Positions 9,350 to 17,693 of a DNA stretch of 64,000 nucleotides are shown piece by piece. Source of the DNA: Streptomyces capillispiralis (GTDB lineage Bacteria > Actinomycetota > Actinomycetes > Streptomycetales > Streptomycetaceae); NCBI RefSeq assembly GCF_007829875.1, contig NZ_VIWV01000001.1, forward strand, positions 1,736,001 through 1,800,000, in the 5' to 3' direction. Under the pieces are notes generated by a model. That model saw only the letters and a program-made list of their open reading frames with translations, did not search any database and was not told where the DNA came from. The position numbers and the translations under genes were made by a program. Position 1 is the stretch's first letter. Every line of letters begins with the position of its first letter.

Positions 9350-9900
9350 GGTCGGCCACTGAGGTGACGTACGTCCGGTGAGCGGCGGGCCCGTGCCGGT
9401 GCCGGAGCGTGGCGCGCGAGCGCCCGCCGACCGGCGAGGCGGTCGTGGCCACCGGTCCGGCGGACCACGTCCTCCGGCCTCTCGGGCGCCTGGACCGCGT
9501 ACCGGCGGACGGCACCGCGTCACGAGGACACCGACGGCTCCGGAGCGGTGACCGCCTCGGCACGTCCTGACGGACGCGCGAGACCGGCCACCGACTGCCC
9601 CGCCCGGCCGGGGGCTCGACCTCGGCGTACTGCTCGCCCGCGGTCTCCCCCTCTTGTTGCGGCCGACGACCTGAAGCGTCGGCACGATCACCTCCGTCCA
9701 GCCGGCGACCAGTCCGTGGTCGGCGAGCACGGCGAGCAGCAGCTCTTCCGACGCGGCGGCGTCCCAGTGCACGGCGCACGGACGGTTCCCCTCGCGGTCC
9801 TGCCGTACGCGTGCGGACCGCGGGGGGAGCCACCTCCGGACGCCGAGCCGCCTCGCCGGTGGTCTCTGCCCGCCGCCGCGCGGCCGCTGTCGCCGACTCG
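9350..9900 (-). pseudogene. Decayed LitR-type (MerR/B12-binding) light regulator, C-terminal part
   Basis: Read on the minus strand, one frame gives VHWDAAASEELLLAVLADHG followed by LVAGWTEVIVPTLQVVGR, the start of the helical cobalamin-domain region of LitR-like MerR proteins. The expected continuation (GETAGEQYAEVE, equivalent to the family's W-E-x-GD-YVEVEHLL) is in another frame after a run of five G residues near 9650. A later piece, DVVRRTG then GPVA, resembles the conserved VRRTGPAA motif but again needs a frame change. No MerR HTH was found upstream, so the N-terminus seems lost. LitR represses light-induced genes in the dark and is relieved when its B12 chromophore absorbs light; it typically neighbours photolyase genes, as here. 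The call rests on motif memory, not alignment. Confidence 0.5.
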
Positions 9901-9943
9901 GTCCTCATCGCTTTCCCTCCGCGTGCTCACGCCTCCGAGGTAC

Positions 9944-9984
9944 GACGCACAAACGACGCATGTTGTCTGCGTCGTTTGTGCGTC
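9944..9984. repeat. Perfect 17-bp inverted repeat with 7-base spacer
   Basis: GACGCACAAACGACGCA (9944-9960) is repeated in inverse as TGCGTCGTTTGTGCGTC (9968-9984) around TGTTGTC. Each arm also contains the sub-repeat ACGACGCA. It lies between the decayed LitR gene (minus strand) and the ECF sigma gene (plus strand). It may be an operator, a transcript hairpin or a small mobile-element remnant. Confidence 0.8.
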
Positions 9985-10035
9985 CAACACTGAAGGCACG
10001 CGCACGGCGGCGACCCGAGCCGCACCGGCGGACTC

Positions 10036-10095
10036 GCCGTGCGGGGACGGACGGCCGTCCGTCCCCGCACGGCGCACGGCGCACGGCGCACGGCA
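10036..10095 (+). repeat. 38-bp perfect palindrome followed by four 7-bp tandem repeats
   Basis: Bases 10036-10073 form a gapless perfect palindrome (ends GCCGTGCGGGG and CCCCGCACGGC, centre ACGGCCGT). Four tandem CACGGCG units (10068-10095, last unit ending in A) overlap its right end and run into the AGGAGG ribosome-binding site of the ECF sigma gene. In RNA the palindrome would fold into a long hairpin in the 5' leader. Confidence 0.85.
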
Positions 10096-10107
10096 GGAGG
10101 AACGGCC

Positions 10108-10716
10108 ATGAACACACACCCGCGTCCGACCACCGCCCTCGTCCCGCCCGTGGAGGAGACGCGGTACGAGGAGGAACTGGCCCGCGGCCTCGTCGCCGCG
10201 GACGAGGCCGCGTTCGCGGCCATCTACCGGCGCTGGGGCTCATTGGTGCACACCATGGCCACCCGGTCCCTCGGCGACACGGATGAGGCCGAGGACGTCA
10301 CCCAGCAGGTGTTCATCGGCGCCTGGCGCGGGCGGCACGGCTTCCGGCCCGAGCGGGGCGCGCTCGGCGCCTGGCTGGTCGGCATCACGCGACGCAAGAT
10401 CGTCGACGCGCTGGCGGCCAGGGGGCGGCGGCTGGCGCTGGCCGAATCGGCCGCGCGGGACGCCGCGCCCGCCCGGCTCGTCCGGCCGGCACCGGACGGG
10501 GTGCTCGACCGCGTGCTGCTCGTCGAGGCCCTGTCCCGATTGCCGCGCGCTCAGCGCGAGGTGCTGTGCATGGCCTTCTTCGAGGACCTGACGCAGGTCC
10601 AGATAGCGGAACGCACCGGAGTGCCGCTGGGCACGGTCAAGAGCCACACCCGTCGGGGCCTGCATCGGCTGCGTGCGTGCGTCGACCAGGGCGACGCACA
10701 CGGCATCGACGAGTGA
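10108..10716 (+). CDS. ECF-family RNA polymerase sigma factor
   Basis: This 202-residue protein is an extracytoplasmic-function sigma factor, with region 2 (AFAAIYRRWGSLVHTMATRS, DEAEDVTQQVFIGAWRG) and region 4 (LPRAQREVLCMAFFEDLTQ, GVPLGTVKSHTRRGLHRLR). Such factors direct RNA polymerase to a small regulon, usually under an anti-sigma factor. The ATG at 10108 follows AGGAGGAACGGCC; an open frame extends further 5' but covers the palindrome and tandem repeats and is unlikely to be translated. The gene is followed, in the same direction, by a DUF4397 protein, a class F sortase and a zinc-finger protein that is a good anti-sigma candidate, so this sigma may control cell-surface display. Confidence 0.92.
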   Translation: MNTHPRPTTALVPPVEETRYEEELARGLVAADEAAFAAIYRRWGSLVHTMATRSLGDTDEAEDVTQQVFIGAWRGRHGFRPERGALGAWLVGITRRKIVDALAARGRRLALAESAARDAAPARLVRPAPDGVLDRVLLVEALSRLPRAQREVLCMAFFEDLTQVQIAERTGVPLGTVKSHTRRGLHRLRACVDQGDAHGIDE

Positions 10717-10822
10717 CCGCGTCGAAGAAGTGCCGCCCCGGCGCATCCACGTCGCCGCCCACCCGCGAAACACGCGTGAGACTCCGCGGCAGGCGGAGAC
10801 TCCTCACGAAGGGATGATCCCC

Positions 10823-11659
10823 ATGACTTCCCGGACCACCATCGCCGTCGCCGCTTCCGCCGGGGCCTGCGCCCTGGCCCTCGGCCTGACCGCACCCGCC
10901 ATGGCGGCCCCCGCACAGGCGCGGGACAAAGCCATGGTGTCCGTCTTCCACGGCATCCCCGGAATGACGGTCGACGTCTACGCCAACGGCGACGAACTGC
11001 TCAGCGACTTCGAGCCCGGCACGGTGACCGACCCGCAGTCCCTCGACGCGGGAACCTACGACATCCAGATCTTCGAAGCGGGCCGGGGCCCCGAGGGCAC
11101 ACCCGCCCTGGAGAAGCGGGTGAAGGTACCCGAAGGCGGCAACGCCACGGTCGCCGCCCACCTCTCCGCCGACGGCGAACCCCGGCTGGCGACGTTCACC
11201 GACGATGTCTCGACGGTGGACACCGGCCAGGCCCGCCTGACCGTCCGCCATGTCGCGGCCGCACCCGCCGTGGACGTCCGCGCCGGCGGTCAGCCCGTCT
11301 TCACCGACCTGACGAACCCCGACGAGGACACCGCGGCCGTCGACGCGGGGACCGTGAACGCGGACGTCGTCCTCGCCGGCACGGACACCGTGGCCATCGG
11401 ACCGGCCGAACTCGACCTCAAGGAGGGCACGAGCAACGTCGTCTACGCCTGGGGCAGCGCCGAGGACAAGAATCTGGCCCTGGCCACCCAGGCGTTCAGC
11501 GGCATGGAGACGACGCCCAACGCGGTGCACGCCGGCGGCAGCGGTGCCGCCGTCACACCGAACTCCCCCGACCAGTGGCTCGCGTGGGCCGCAGCGGCCG
11601 GAGCGATCACGCTGACGGGCGCCATGGTGGCCCGCCAGGTCGCCGGCCGGCGTGGCTGA
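10823..11659 (+). CDS. DUF4397 domain secreted/anchored protein
   Basis: This 278-residue exported protein has a signal peptide (MTSRTTIAVAASAGACALAL ending near AMAAPA) and two tandem DUF4397-like repeats: VSVFHGIPGMTVDVYANGDE and LTVRHVAAAPAVDVRAGGQP, each followed by a LDAGTYDIQ or VDAGTVNADV strand. The C-terminus has a hydrophobic stretch (WLAWAAAAGAITLTGAMVA) ending in RQVAGRRG, which suits membrane or sortase-linked anchoring, but no LPxTG motif is visible. The ATG at 10823 has GAAGGG 9 bases upstream. The gene overlaps the next one, a sortase, by 8 bases. DUF4397 proteins are probable surface adhesin-like modules of unknown ligand; pairing with a sortase suggests a substrate or partner relation. 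Confidence 0.88.
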   Translation: MTSRTTIAVAASAGACALALGLTAPAMAAPAQARDKAMVSVFHGIPGMTVDVYANGDELLSDFEPGTVTDPQSLDAGTYDIQIFEAGRGPEGTPALEKRVKVPEGGNATVAAHLSADGEPRLATFTDDVSTVDTGQARLTVRHVAAAPAVDVRAGGQPVFTDLTNPDEDTAAVDAGTVNADVVLAGTDTVAIGPAELDLKEGTSNVVYAWGSAEDKNLALATQAFSGMETTPNAVHAGGSGAAVTPNSPDQWLAWAAAAGAITLTGAMVARQVAGRRG

Positions 11660-12293
11660 CGCCACACGGGCGCTGACCGGGCTGACGATGGTGGCTGCCG
11701 CTCTGGCAGCCGCCCTCGCCGTTTCGGGGGAGCCGTCGGAGCAGGCACCCGCACCTCCCGGCTTCGGGACCGCGCCCGCGCGGCAGCAGCCGGCGACGGC
11801 CCGGTCGCCCAGCGGTGCGCAGTCACCGACCGACACCGCCGCCCTCGCGCCGCCCGAGCGTGTTCAGGTCCGCGACGTGGGTCTCGACGCGCGTGTACGA
11901 CCGGTCGGCGTGACCGAACAGGGAGCCATGACCGTCCCCGAGGATCCCTCCGTGGCCGGGTGGTACCGCTACGGCCCGGCGCCTGGCAGCCCCGAAGGGT
12001 CGGCCGTACTCGTCGGACACGTGGACGGCGAGACGGGCGCCCTCGGTGAGTTCGCCGCACTCTACGACGTGAGGCGCGGCGATCGCGTCGAGGTCCGGCG
12101 AGCGGAGGCCGCGCCGGTCGTCTACCGCGTCGTCTCGCGCGCCACCGCGCCCAAGGACGAGCTGCCGCCTGCGGTGTTCCGCCGAACGGGCGACCCGGTC
12201 CTCACGCTGATCACTTGTGCGCCGCCGTTCGAACCCGCGCGCGGAGGCTACCTGGCCAACCTCGTCGTCACGGCGGAGCCGGTGCGCGAGTGA
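11652..12293 (+). CDS. Class F sortase
   Basis: This 213-residue protein is a cysteine transpeptidase of the sortase superfamily, class F, typical of actinobacteria. After an N-terminal hydrophobic anchor (GLTMVAAALAAALAV) and a Pro/Ala-rich linker, the catalytic domain begins at PERVQVRDVGLDARV. The three catalytic residues are visible: His in LVGHVDG, Cys in LTLITCAPP and Arg in PARGGYLANLVV. The GTG at 11652 overlaps the stop of the DUF4397 gene, showing translational coupling. Sortases attach surface proteins to the cell wall or join them together; the preceding DUF4397 protein is the obvious candidate partner. Class F members often have no clear substrate motif, so the target remains open. 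Confidence 0.93.
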   Translation: MADATRALTGLTMVAAALAAALAVSGEPSEQAPAPPGFGTAPARQQPATARSPSGAQSPTDTAALAPPERVQVRDVGLDARVRPVGVTEQGAMTVPEDPSVAGWYRYGPAPGSPEGSAVLVGHVDGETGALGEFAALYDVRRGDRVEVRRAEAAPVVYRVVSRATAPKDELPPAVFRRTGDPVLTLITCAPPFEPARGGYLANLVVTAEPVRE

Positions 12294-12362
12294 CGGCGTC
12301 GCCTCACGCGCGACGGGCTCGTGCACACCGGGACGAGGAAGCCCGAGACACGGGAGAGCGCA

Positions 12363-12809
12363 GTGAGCCACGTGGAGTCGTCTCACCTGATGGAACTGGC
12401 ACTCGGTCACGCGCAGGGCGACGAGGACGCCGACGCCCTGCGGCACATCGTGTGGTGTCCGCGCTGTCGCCGTGAACTGGCGCAGATGACCCGTGTGGTG
12501 GCTGCCGCGCGCGGTGCGCGGGTGGCGGACCTGCCGGCGGCGCCGCCCGAGCGTGTGTGGCGGCGCGTCGCGCGGGACGTTCTGCGGGAGGCCGACATCC
12601 CGCATCCCGGAAGGCACCCGTCCCACCGGTCTCCCGCTCGGGGTACCTCCGTGGTACGGGGCGTGCGGCCGGCCGGCGCCGGTGCGCGCGGGGGGCTCCT
12701 CGCACTCGCTCTGGCGGCCGGCGCCCTGCTTGTCCGTCGGCTGCGGGGCAGGGCCGGTCGCGGGCCTGACCGGCGGCGCCGGCCTGCGTGGTGGCGCCGC
12801 GCGTGCTGA
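12363..12809 (+). CDS. Membrane zinc-finger protein, probable anti-sigma factor
   Basis: This 148-residue protein contains a zf-HC2-like segment (LRHIVWCPRCRRELAQM) with the H-x3-C-x2-C arrangement of zinc-binding anti-sigma factors, preceded by a short helix (LMELALGHAQGDED). A single hydrophobic segment (GGLLALALAAGALLV) near residues 115-130 is followed by an Arg-rich tail, suggesting a membrane anchor. The GTG at 12363 is chosen because GGGAGAG sits 5 bases upstream and it starts immediately before the conserved domain; an upstream ATG in frame is less well placed. It lies 70 bases after the sortase in the same direction as the ECF sigma gene. A role in holding that sigma factor inactive is inferred. 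Confidence 0.7.
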   Translation: MSHVESSHLMELALGHAQGDEDADALRHIVWCPRCRRELAQMTRVVAAARGARVADLPAAPPERVWRRVARDVLREADIPHPGRHPSHRSPARGTSVVRGVRPAGAGARGGLLALALAAGALLVRRLRGRAGRGPDRRRRPAWWRRAC

Positions 12810-13028
12810 GCCTGCCGCCGCTGGACGGATCCGGCTCAGTCGTCACCGTCCATTTCCGTGGCCCGGGTGAAGGTGCGACCTCCGCGAGAGGGTGGGGTGA
12901 CCGCCCCTGTCCCGCCCGCGCCACACCCCCGGGGACGGCTGGACGGGGGTCAGCCACGGGTGCGGGGCGGGGCTCTCGGCGGCCGAGTGGGTGCCGTCGG
13001 GGAAGGGGCTGGTCACCCTGGACTCATG

Positions 13029-14435
<1,407 letters not shown>

Positions 14436-14712
14436 GGCCCTCTCTCTCCTCTTCGGCGTTCCCCGCCGATTGTTCACCGCCCGCCGGAGCCACCCCACCA
14501 TTACTCACAGGGTGTGACGGTCCTTACACCGGGACGGCGTCCCTGCCCTCGGCCGGGGATCCTCTCGAATCGGGAACCGCTCGTGCACCACGATGACCAC
14601 CGGTGGGCCGGCCCGGAGGCGCCTTTCGACGACGGGGCCCGGTCGTACAGCTCGGCGCGGACCGCGATGAGTAGGCACGCGGTTGCCCCTCCGCTGCGGA
14701 GTCACCGCTTCG

Positions 14713-15612
14713 TCACACGGGGAACGTCACGCCGGTGAGTTCCTCGGAGACGGTCCACAGGCGCCGCTGAGCGGCCTGGTCGTGGGAGTCGGCGCTGGAA
14801 CTGACCTGCTTCGGGTAGCCCCGGATCTCACCCCGGTTGCCGGGGCCGTAGTACTGGCCGCCGCGGACCGCCGGATCGGTGGCGGCGCGCAGGGTGGGCA
14901 GGGCGCCCATCTCGGCCTTCTGGGTGAGCAGCGGCGCGAGCCAGGTGACGGGTACGCGCAGCGCGGCGGGCGTGTTGCGGGCGAGTTCGGTGTTGGACAC
15001 GCCGGGATGGGCGGCCACCGCGGCCGTGGTGCCGTGTGCTTCGAGCCGGCGCTGCAGTTCGTACGTGAACATCAGGTTGGCGAGTTTGGACTGGCCGTAG
15101 GCGGCGACGCGGCTGTACGAGCGCTCCCACTGGAGGTCGTCGAAGTGGAGGGCGGCCCGGATGCGGTGACCGGTGCTGCTGACCGTCACGACGCGGGAGC
15201 CGGGGACGGGCAGGAGCCGGTCCAGGAGCAGGCCGGTGAGGGCGAAGTGGCCGAGGTGATTGGTGCCGAACTGCAGCTCGAAGCCGTCGGCGGTGGTCTG
15301 CTTCGGGGTGTACATCACGCCCGCGTTGTTGATCAGGAGGTCGATGCGCGGGTGGGCGGCGCGCAGGTCGTCCGCCGCGGACCGGACCGAGTCCAGGGAG
15401 GTCAGGTCGAGGGCCTGGACCGTGACGTCGCCGGTGATGCGGGCGGCCGCCTGCTTGCCCTTCTCGATGTCGCGGACGGCCAGGACCACCGCCGCCCCGC
15501 GCGCCGCGAGCATCCGGGCGGTCTCGAAGCCCAGTCCGGTGTTGGCGCCGGTCACGATCGCCACCCGGCCGTGCTGATCGGGGATGTGCCGCTCGGTCCA
15601 GTTCTCACTCAT
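14713..15612 (-). CDS. SDR family oxidoreductase (retinol-dehydrogenase-like)
   Basis: This 299-residue SDR has TGANTGLGFETA as its cofactor motif, INNAGVMYTP, the catalytic serine in VTVSSTGHRI, and YGQSKLAN as the Tyr-x3-Lys pair. The arrangement, with LQWERSYS and the AAHPGVSNTEL segment, is typical of the retinol dehydrogenase/WW-domain oxidoreductase-like SDRs common in Streptomyces; the natural substrate is unknown. Start ATG is at 15612 (MSENWTERHIPDQ). It is transcribed away from the adjacent TetR gene, and the shared 106-base region carries three operator-like repeats, so it is very probably the TetR protein's target. Confidence 0.9.
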   Translation of the reverse strand: MSENWTERHIPDQHGRVAIVTGANTGLGFETARMLAARGAAVVLAVRDIEKGKQAAARITGDVTVQALDLTSLDSVRSAADDLRAAHPRIDLLINNAGVMYTPKQTTADGFELQFGTNHLGHFALTGLLLDRLLPVPGSRVVTVSSTGHRIRAALHFDDLQWERSYSRVAAYGQSKLANLMFTYELQRRLEAHGTTAAVAAHPGVSNTELARNTPAALRVPVTWLAPLLTQKAEMGALPTLRAATDPAVRGGQYYGPGNRGEIRGYPKQVSSSADSHDQAAQRRLWTVSEELTGVTFPV

Positions 15613-15633
15613 GATGTTGTCCCGCCCCTTAAA

Positions 15634-15700
15634 GAACCATCGGTCTGTTACGAGCCCAACGTAAAAGACCGGCGGTCTAATGTCAACAGACCGTCGGTCT
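15634..15700. promoter_or_regulatory. Three operator-like repeats between the SDR and TetR genes
   Basis: Two perfect palindromes, AGACCGGCGGTCT (15666-15678) and AGACCGTCGGTCT (15688-15700), lie 22 bases apart centre to centre. A weaker copy, GAACCATCGGTCT (15634-15646), lies 32 bases further toward the SDR gene. Spacings near whole helical turns suggest cooperative binding by the TetR dimer and control of both divergent genes. Confidence 0.8.
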
Positions 15701-15718
15701 TTAAGTTAGGGTGAGGGC

Positions 15719-16384
15719 GTGACATTTCAGCGGGCGAGAAACGAGGAGCAACGGGAGATCCGCCGCCGGGCGATCCTGGACACGGCGGCGGCGATGCTCG
15801 ACGAGATGCCCGTGGCCGAGGTGAGCCTCAACGAGCTCAGCCGGCGGGTGGGCCTGGCCAAGTCGAACGTCCTGCGGTACTTCGAGTCGCGCGAGGCCGT
15901 GCTGCTCGAACTGCTGGACGCCTTCCTGGAGAGCTGGCTCACCGAGCTGGCGGACGAACTGGCCGCGGGCGTCGAGGCGCAGGCGGCGCCGGACGTGCGG
16001 GCGGGGCAGCTGGCCGAGGTCCTCAGCCGGTCACTGGCGGAGCGGGTGGTGCTCTGCGACCTCTTCGGCGCGCAGGGCGGCGTCCTCGAACACAACGTCT
16101 CCGTCGAGGTGGCCAAGCGGCACAAGCGGTCCTCGCACGCCCGGCTCGCGACCATGACCGAGCTGGTGCGCCGCCACGTGCCCGAACTCGGCGACGGCGC
16201 CCAGATGTTCTGCCTGATGGGCCTCGTCTCGGCGGGCGCCCTGTCGGCGTACGTCCCGCCGCCGCCCAGCCTCCTCGCCGCCTACGAGGAGGAGCCCGCC
16301 CTCGGCGTGCTCCACCTGGAGCTGCGCGACGCCCTGCGGATCTCCCTCACCTCGACGCTCCTGGGCGTGCTGCCGCGCACCTGA
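15719..16384 (+). CDS. TetR/AcrR family transcriptional regulator
   Basis: This 221-residue regulator has an N-terminal TetR HTH (RRAILDTAAAMLDEMPVAEV, then LNELSRRVGLAKSNVLRYFE, residues about 10-60) and a helical ligand-binding C-terminal part containing SLAERVVLCDLFGAQ and FCLMGLVSAGAL. The GTG at 15719 is the likely start; AGGGTGAGGG precedes it closely. It is transcribed divergently from an SDR gene across a region with three 13-bp palindromes, so it probably represses itself and the SDR gene and is released by a ligand related to the SDR substrate. That ligand is not known. Confidence 0.93.
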   Translation: MTFQRARNEEQREIRRRAILDTAAAMLDEMPVAEVSLNELSRRVGLAKSNVLRYFESREAVLLELLDAFLESWLTELADELAAGVEAQAAPDVRAGQLAEVLSRSLAERVVLCDLFGAQGGVLEHNVSVEVAKRHKRSSHARLATMTELVRRHVPELGDGAQMFCLMGLVSAGALSAYVPPPPSLLAAYEEEPALGVLHLELRDALRISLTSTLLGVLPRT

Positions 16385-16438
16385 CGTGCTCCCCGAACCG
16401 CGCGGCCCCCGACTTCCCCGCGGGGCGGGCCCGGCCGT

Positions 16439-17542
16439 TCATTGGATCAGGTCGGTGTGCGGATGCTCGGGGGAGGCCGGGCAGACGTAGAGCTGCATGT
16501 TGTCCGTGCTGCCCACTTCGACCCTCGTCGGCTGCGTGGGGAAGTGTCCGGCGCGGCGACCGGAGGCGTGGGCGTCGGCCCGGTCCTCGTACGGCGCCCA
16601 GCCGCGCGTACCACTGTCCCATTCGAAGGAGGCGATGGTCAGCAGGGGGACCATCCGGGCGTCACAGACAGCGCAGTACCGGCGGTACGGGTCGGTGCGG
16701 CCCCACGGGGGCCAGCCGCCGACCTTCCAGCCGGGAGCATCGGCCAGATTGCCGTCGTAGAACTCCGCAGGACAGTCCGCGTACGAGCCGTCCACGTCCG
16801 CACCGGCCGCCTGCCATCTGCTCCAGTCCCCCACCGCCTGCCTCAACGCCGGGTCCAGGTCGAGGCTGTTGGGATACTCGGTGATCGCCTCCGGTGCCAG
16901 CAGACACGCCTGAGGCACATAGCCGGGGTAGTTGGCCTCGTACGGTTCCGGTGGCGTGGCGAGGACATCGACGACCGAGGCGGCGGACCGCCAGAACACC
17001 GCGGTCGAGGGCTTCCAGTCCGGCTCGTGGTCGTAGGGACACCAGAGGACCTGGAGCAGATCGGCCTCTCCCGGCGGTCGCAACAGGGGTACGTCGCGCA
17101 CGTACAGCTGAGCCACGGGCAACAGGGGGACCGGGCACTCCGCGGGCCGGGGAGGACCGGCGTCCATGCGCTCCGCGAGCCTCGCGACAGCCTGTTCCAT
17201 GGCCGCCTCCTCCTCGGGCCCGAACGAGGGAGCATGGGGGTCCTTCCGCGACCGGGCCATCCTGCGCCTGTCGAGCCGCACTTCCGCCGGCGACTGGCGA
17301 AATCCGCTGTCACCATGCAGGTGCGCGTCCTCGCAGTGCGGCCACGGCTCCCCGGCCGGCCACAGCAACGGCCCTCCGACCGAGCTGTCCCCGACCGAGG
17401 GCGCCCCGGGACGGGGGTGCAGCCGGATCGCGGGACGCGCCAGCGGAGCCAGCTCGGGGAAGACCGCGGTCACCTCGACGGGCCGCGGCGGAGTCGTACG
17501 GACGAGAACCATGCCGGTGATCCTGTCACCAGCCACTGACAT
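16439..17542 (-). CDS. DUF1963 (YwqG-like) domain protein
   Basis: This roughly 367-residue protein resembles DUF1963 proteins of the YwqG type, which contain repeated beta-strand motifs and are of unknown function. Supporting motifs are VGGPLLWPAGEPWPHCED near the N-terminus, LLQVLWCPYDHEP in the middle, KVGGWPPWGRTDPYRRYCAV and MQLYVCPASPEHPHTDLIQ at the C-terminus. The ATG at 17542 (MSVAGDRITG) lies after GAGGCGGGGGA; an in-frame ATG at 17512 is an alternative. An open frame continues far upstream but opposite the lipoprotein gene, where it is a shadow. It is convergent with the TetR gene. No partner or regulation could be inferred. Confidence 0.8.
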   Translation of the reverse strand: MSVAGDRITGMVLVRTTPPRPVEVTAVFPELAPLARPAIRLHPRPGAPSVGDSSVGGPLLWPAGEPWPHCEDAHLHGDSGFRQSPAEVRLDRRRMARSRKDPHAPSFGPEEEAAMEQAVARLAERMDAGPPRPAECPVPLLPVAQLYVRDVPLLRPPGEADLLQVLWCPYDHEPDWKPSTAVFWRSAASVVDVLATPPEPYEANYPGYVPQACLLAPEAITEYPNSLDLDPALRQAVGDWSRWQAAGADVDGSYADCPAEFYDGNLADAPGWKVGGWPPWGRTDPYRRYCAVCDARMVPLLTIASFEWDSGTRGWAPYEDRADAHASGRRAGHFPTQPTRVEVGSTDNMQLYVCPASPEHPHTDLIQ

Positions 17543-17693
17543 TCCCCCGCCTCGATCGGCGTCACCGCTCAACCGGCCGCGACGCCCGCCCACCGCACCC
17601 CGGCCGATCAGAGGCGATGCGGGAAACGCCGTCCGTGTCTCCGTGCAACCTTTCGCCCCCTTGGTCGGTCTCTTCAGCGACCACCCTGGTCGC

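Noticed and set aside
9944..9984. Insertion-sequence end or MITE
   Set aside because: No transposase fragment and no target-site duplication visible; kept only as an inverted repeat.
10108..10716. LitS, the light-response sigma factor
   Set aside because: Position next to the LitR remnant is suggestive, but its downstream genes (DUF4397, sortase, zinc finger) point to a surface-display regulon; not supported enough to name.
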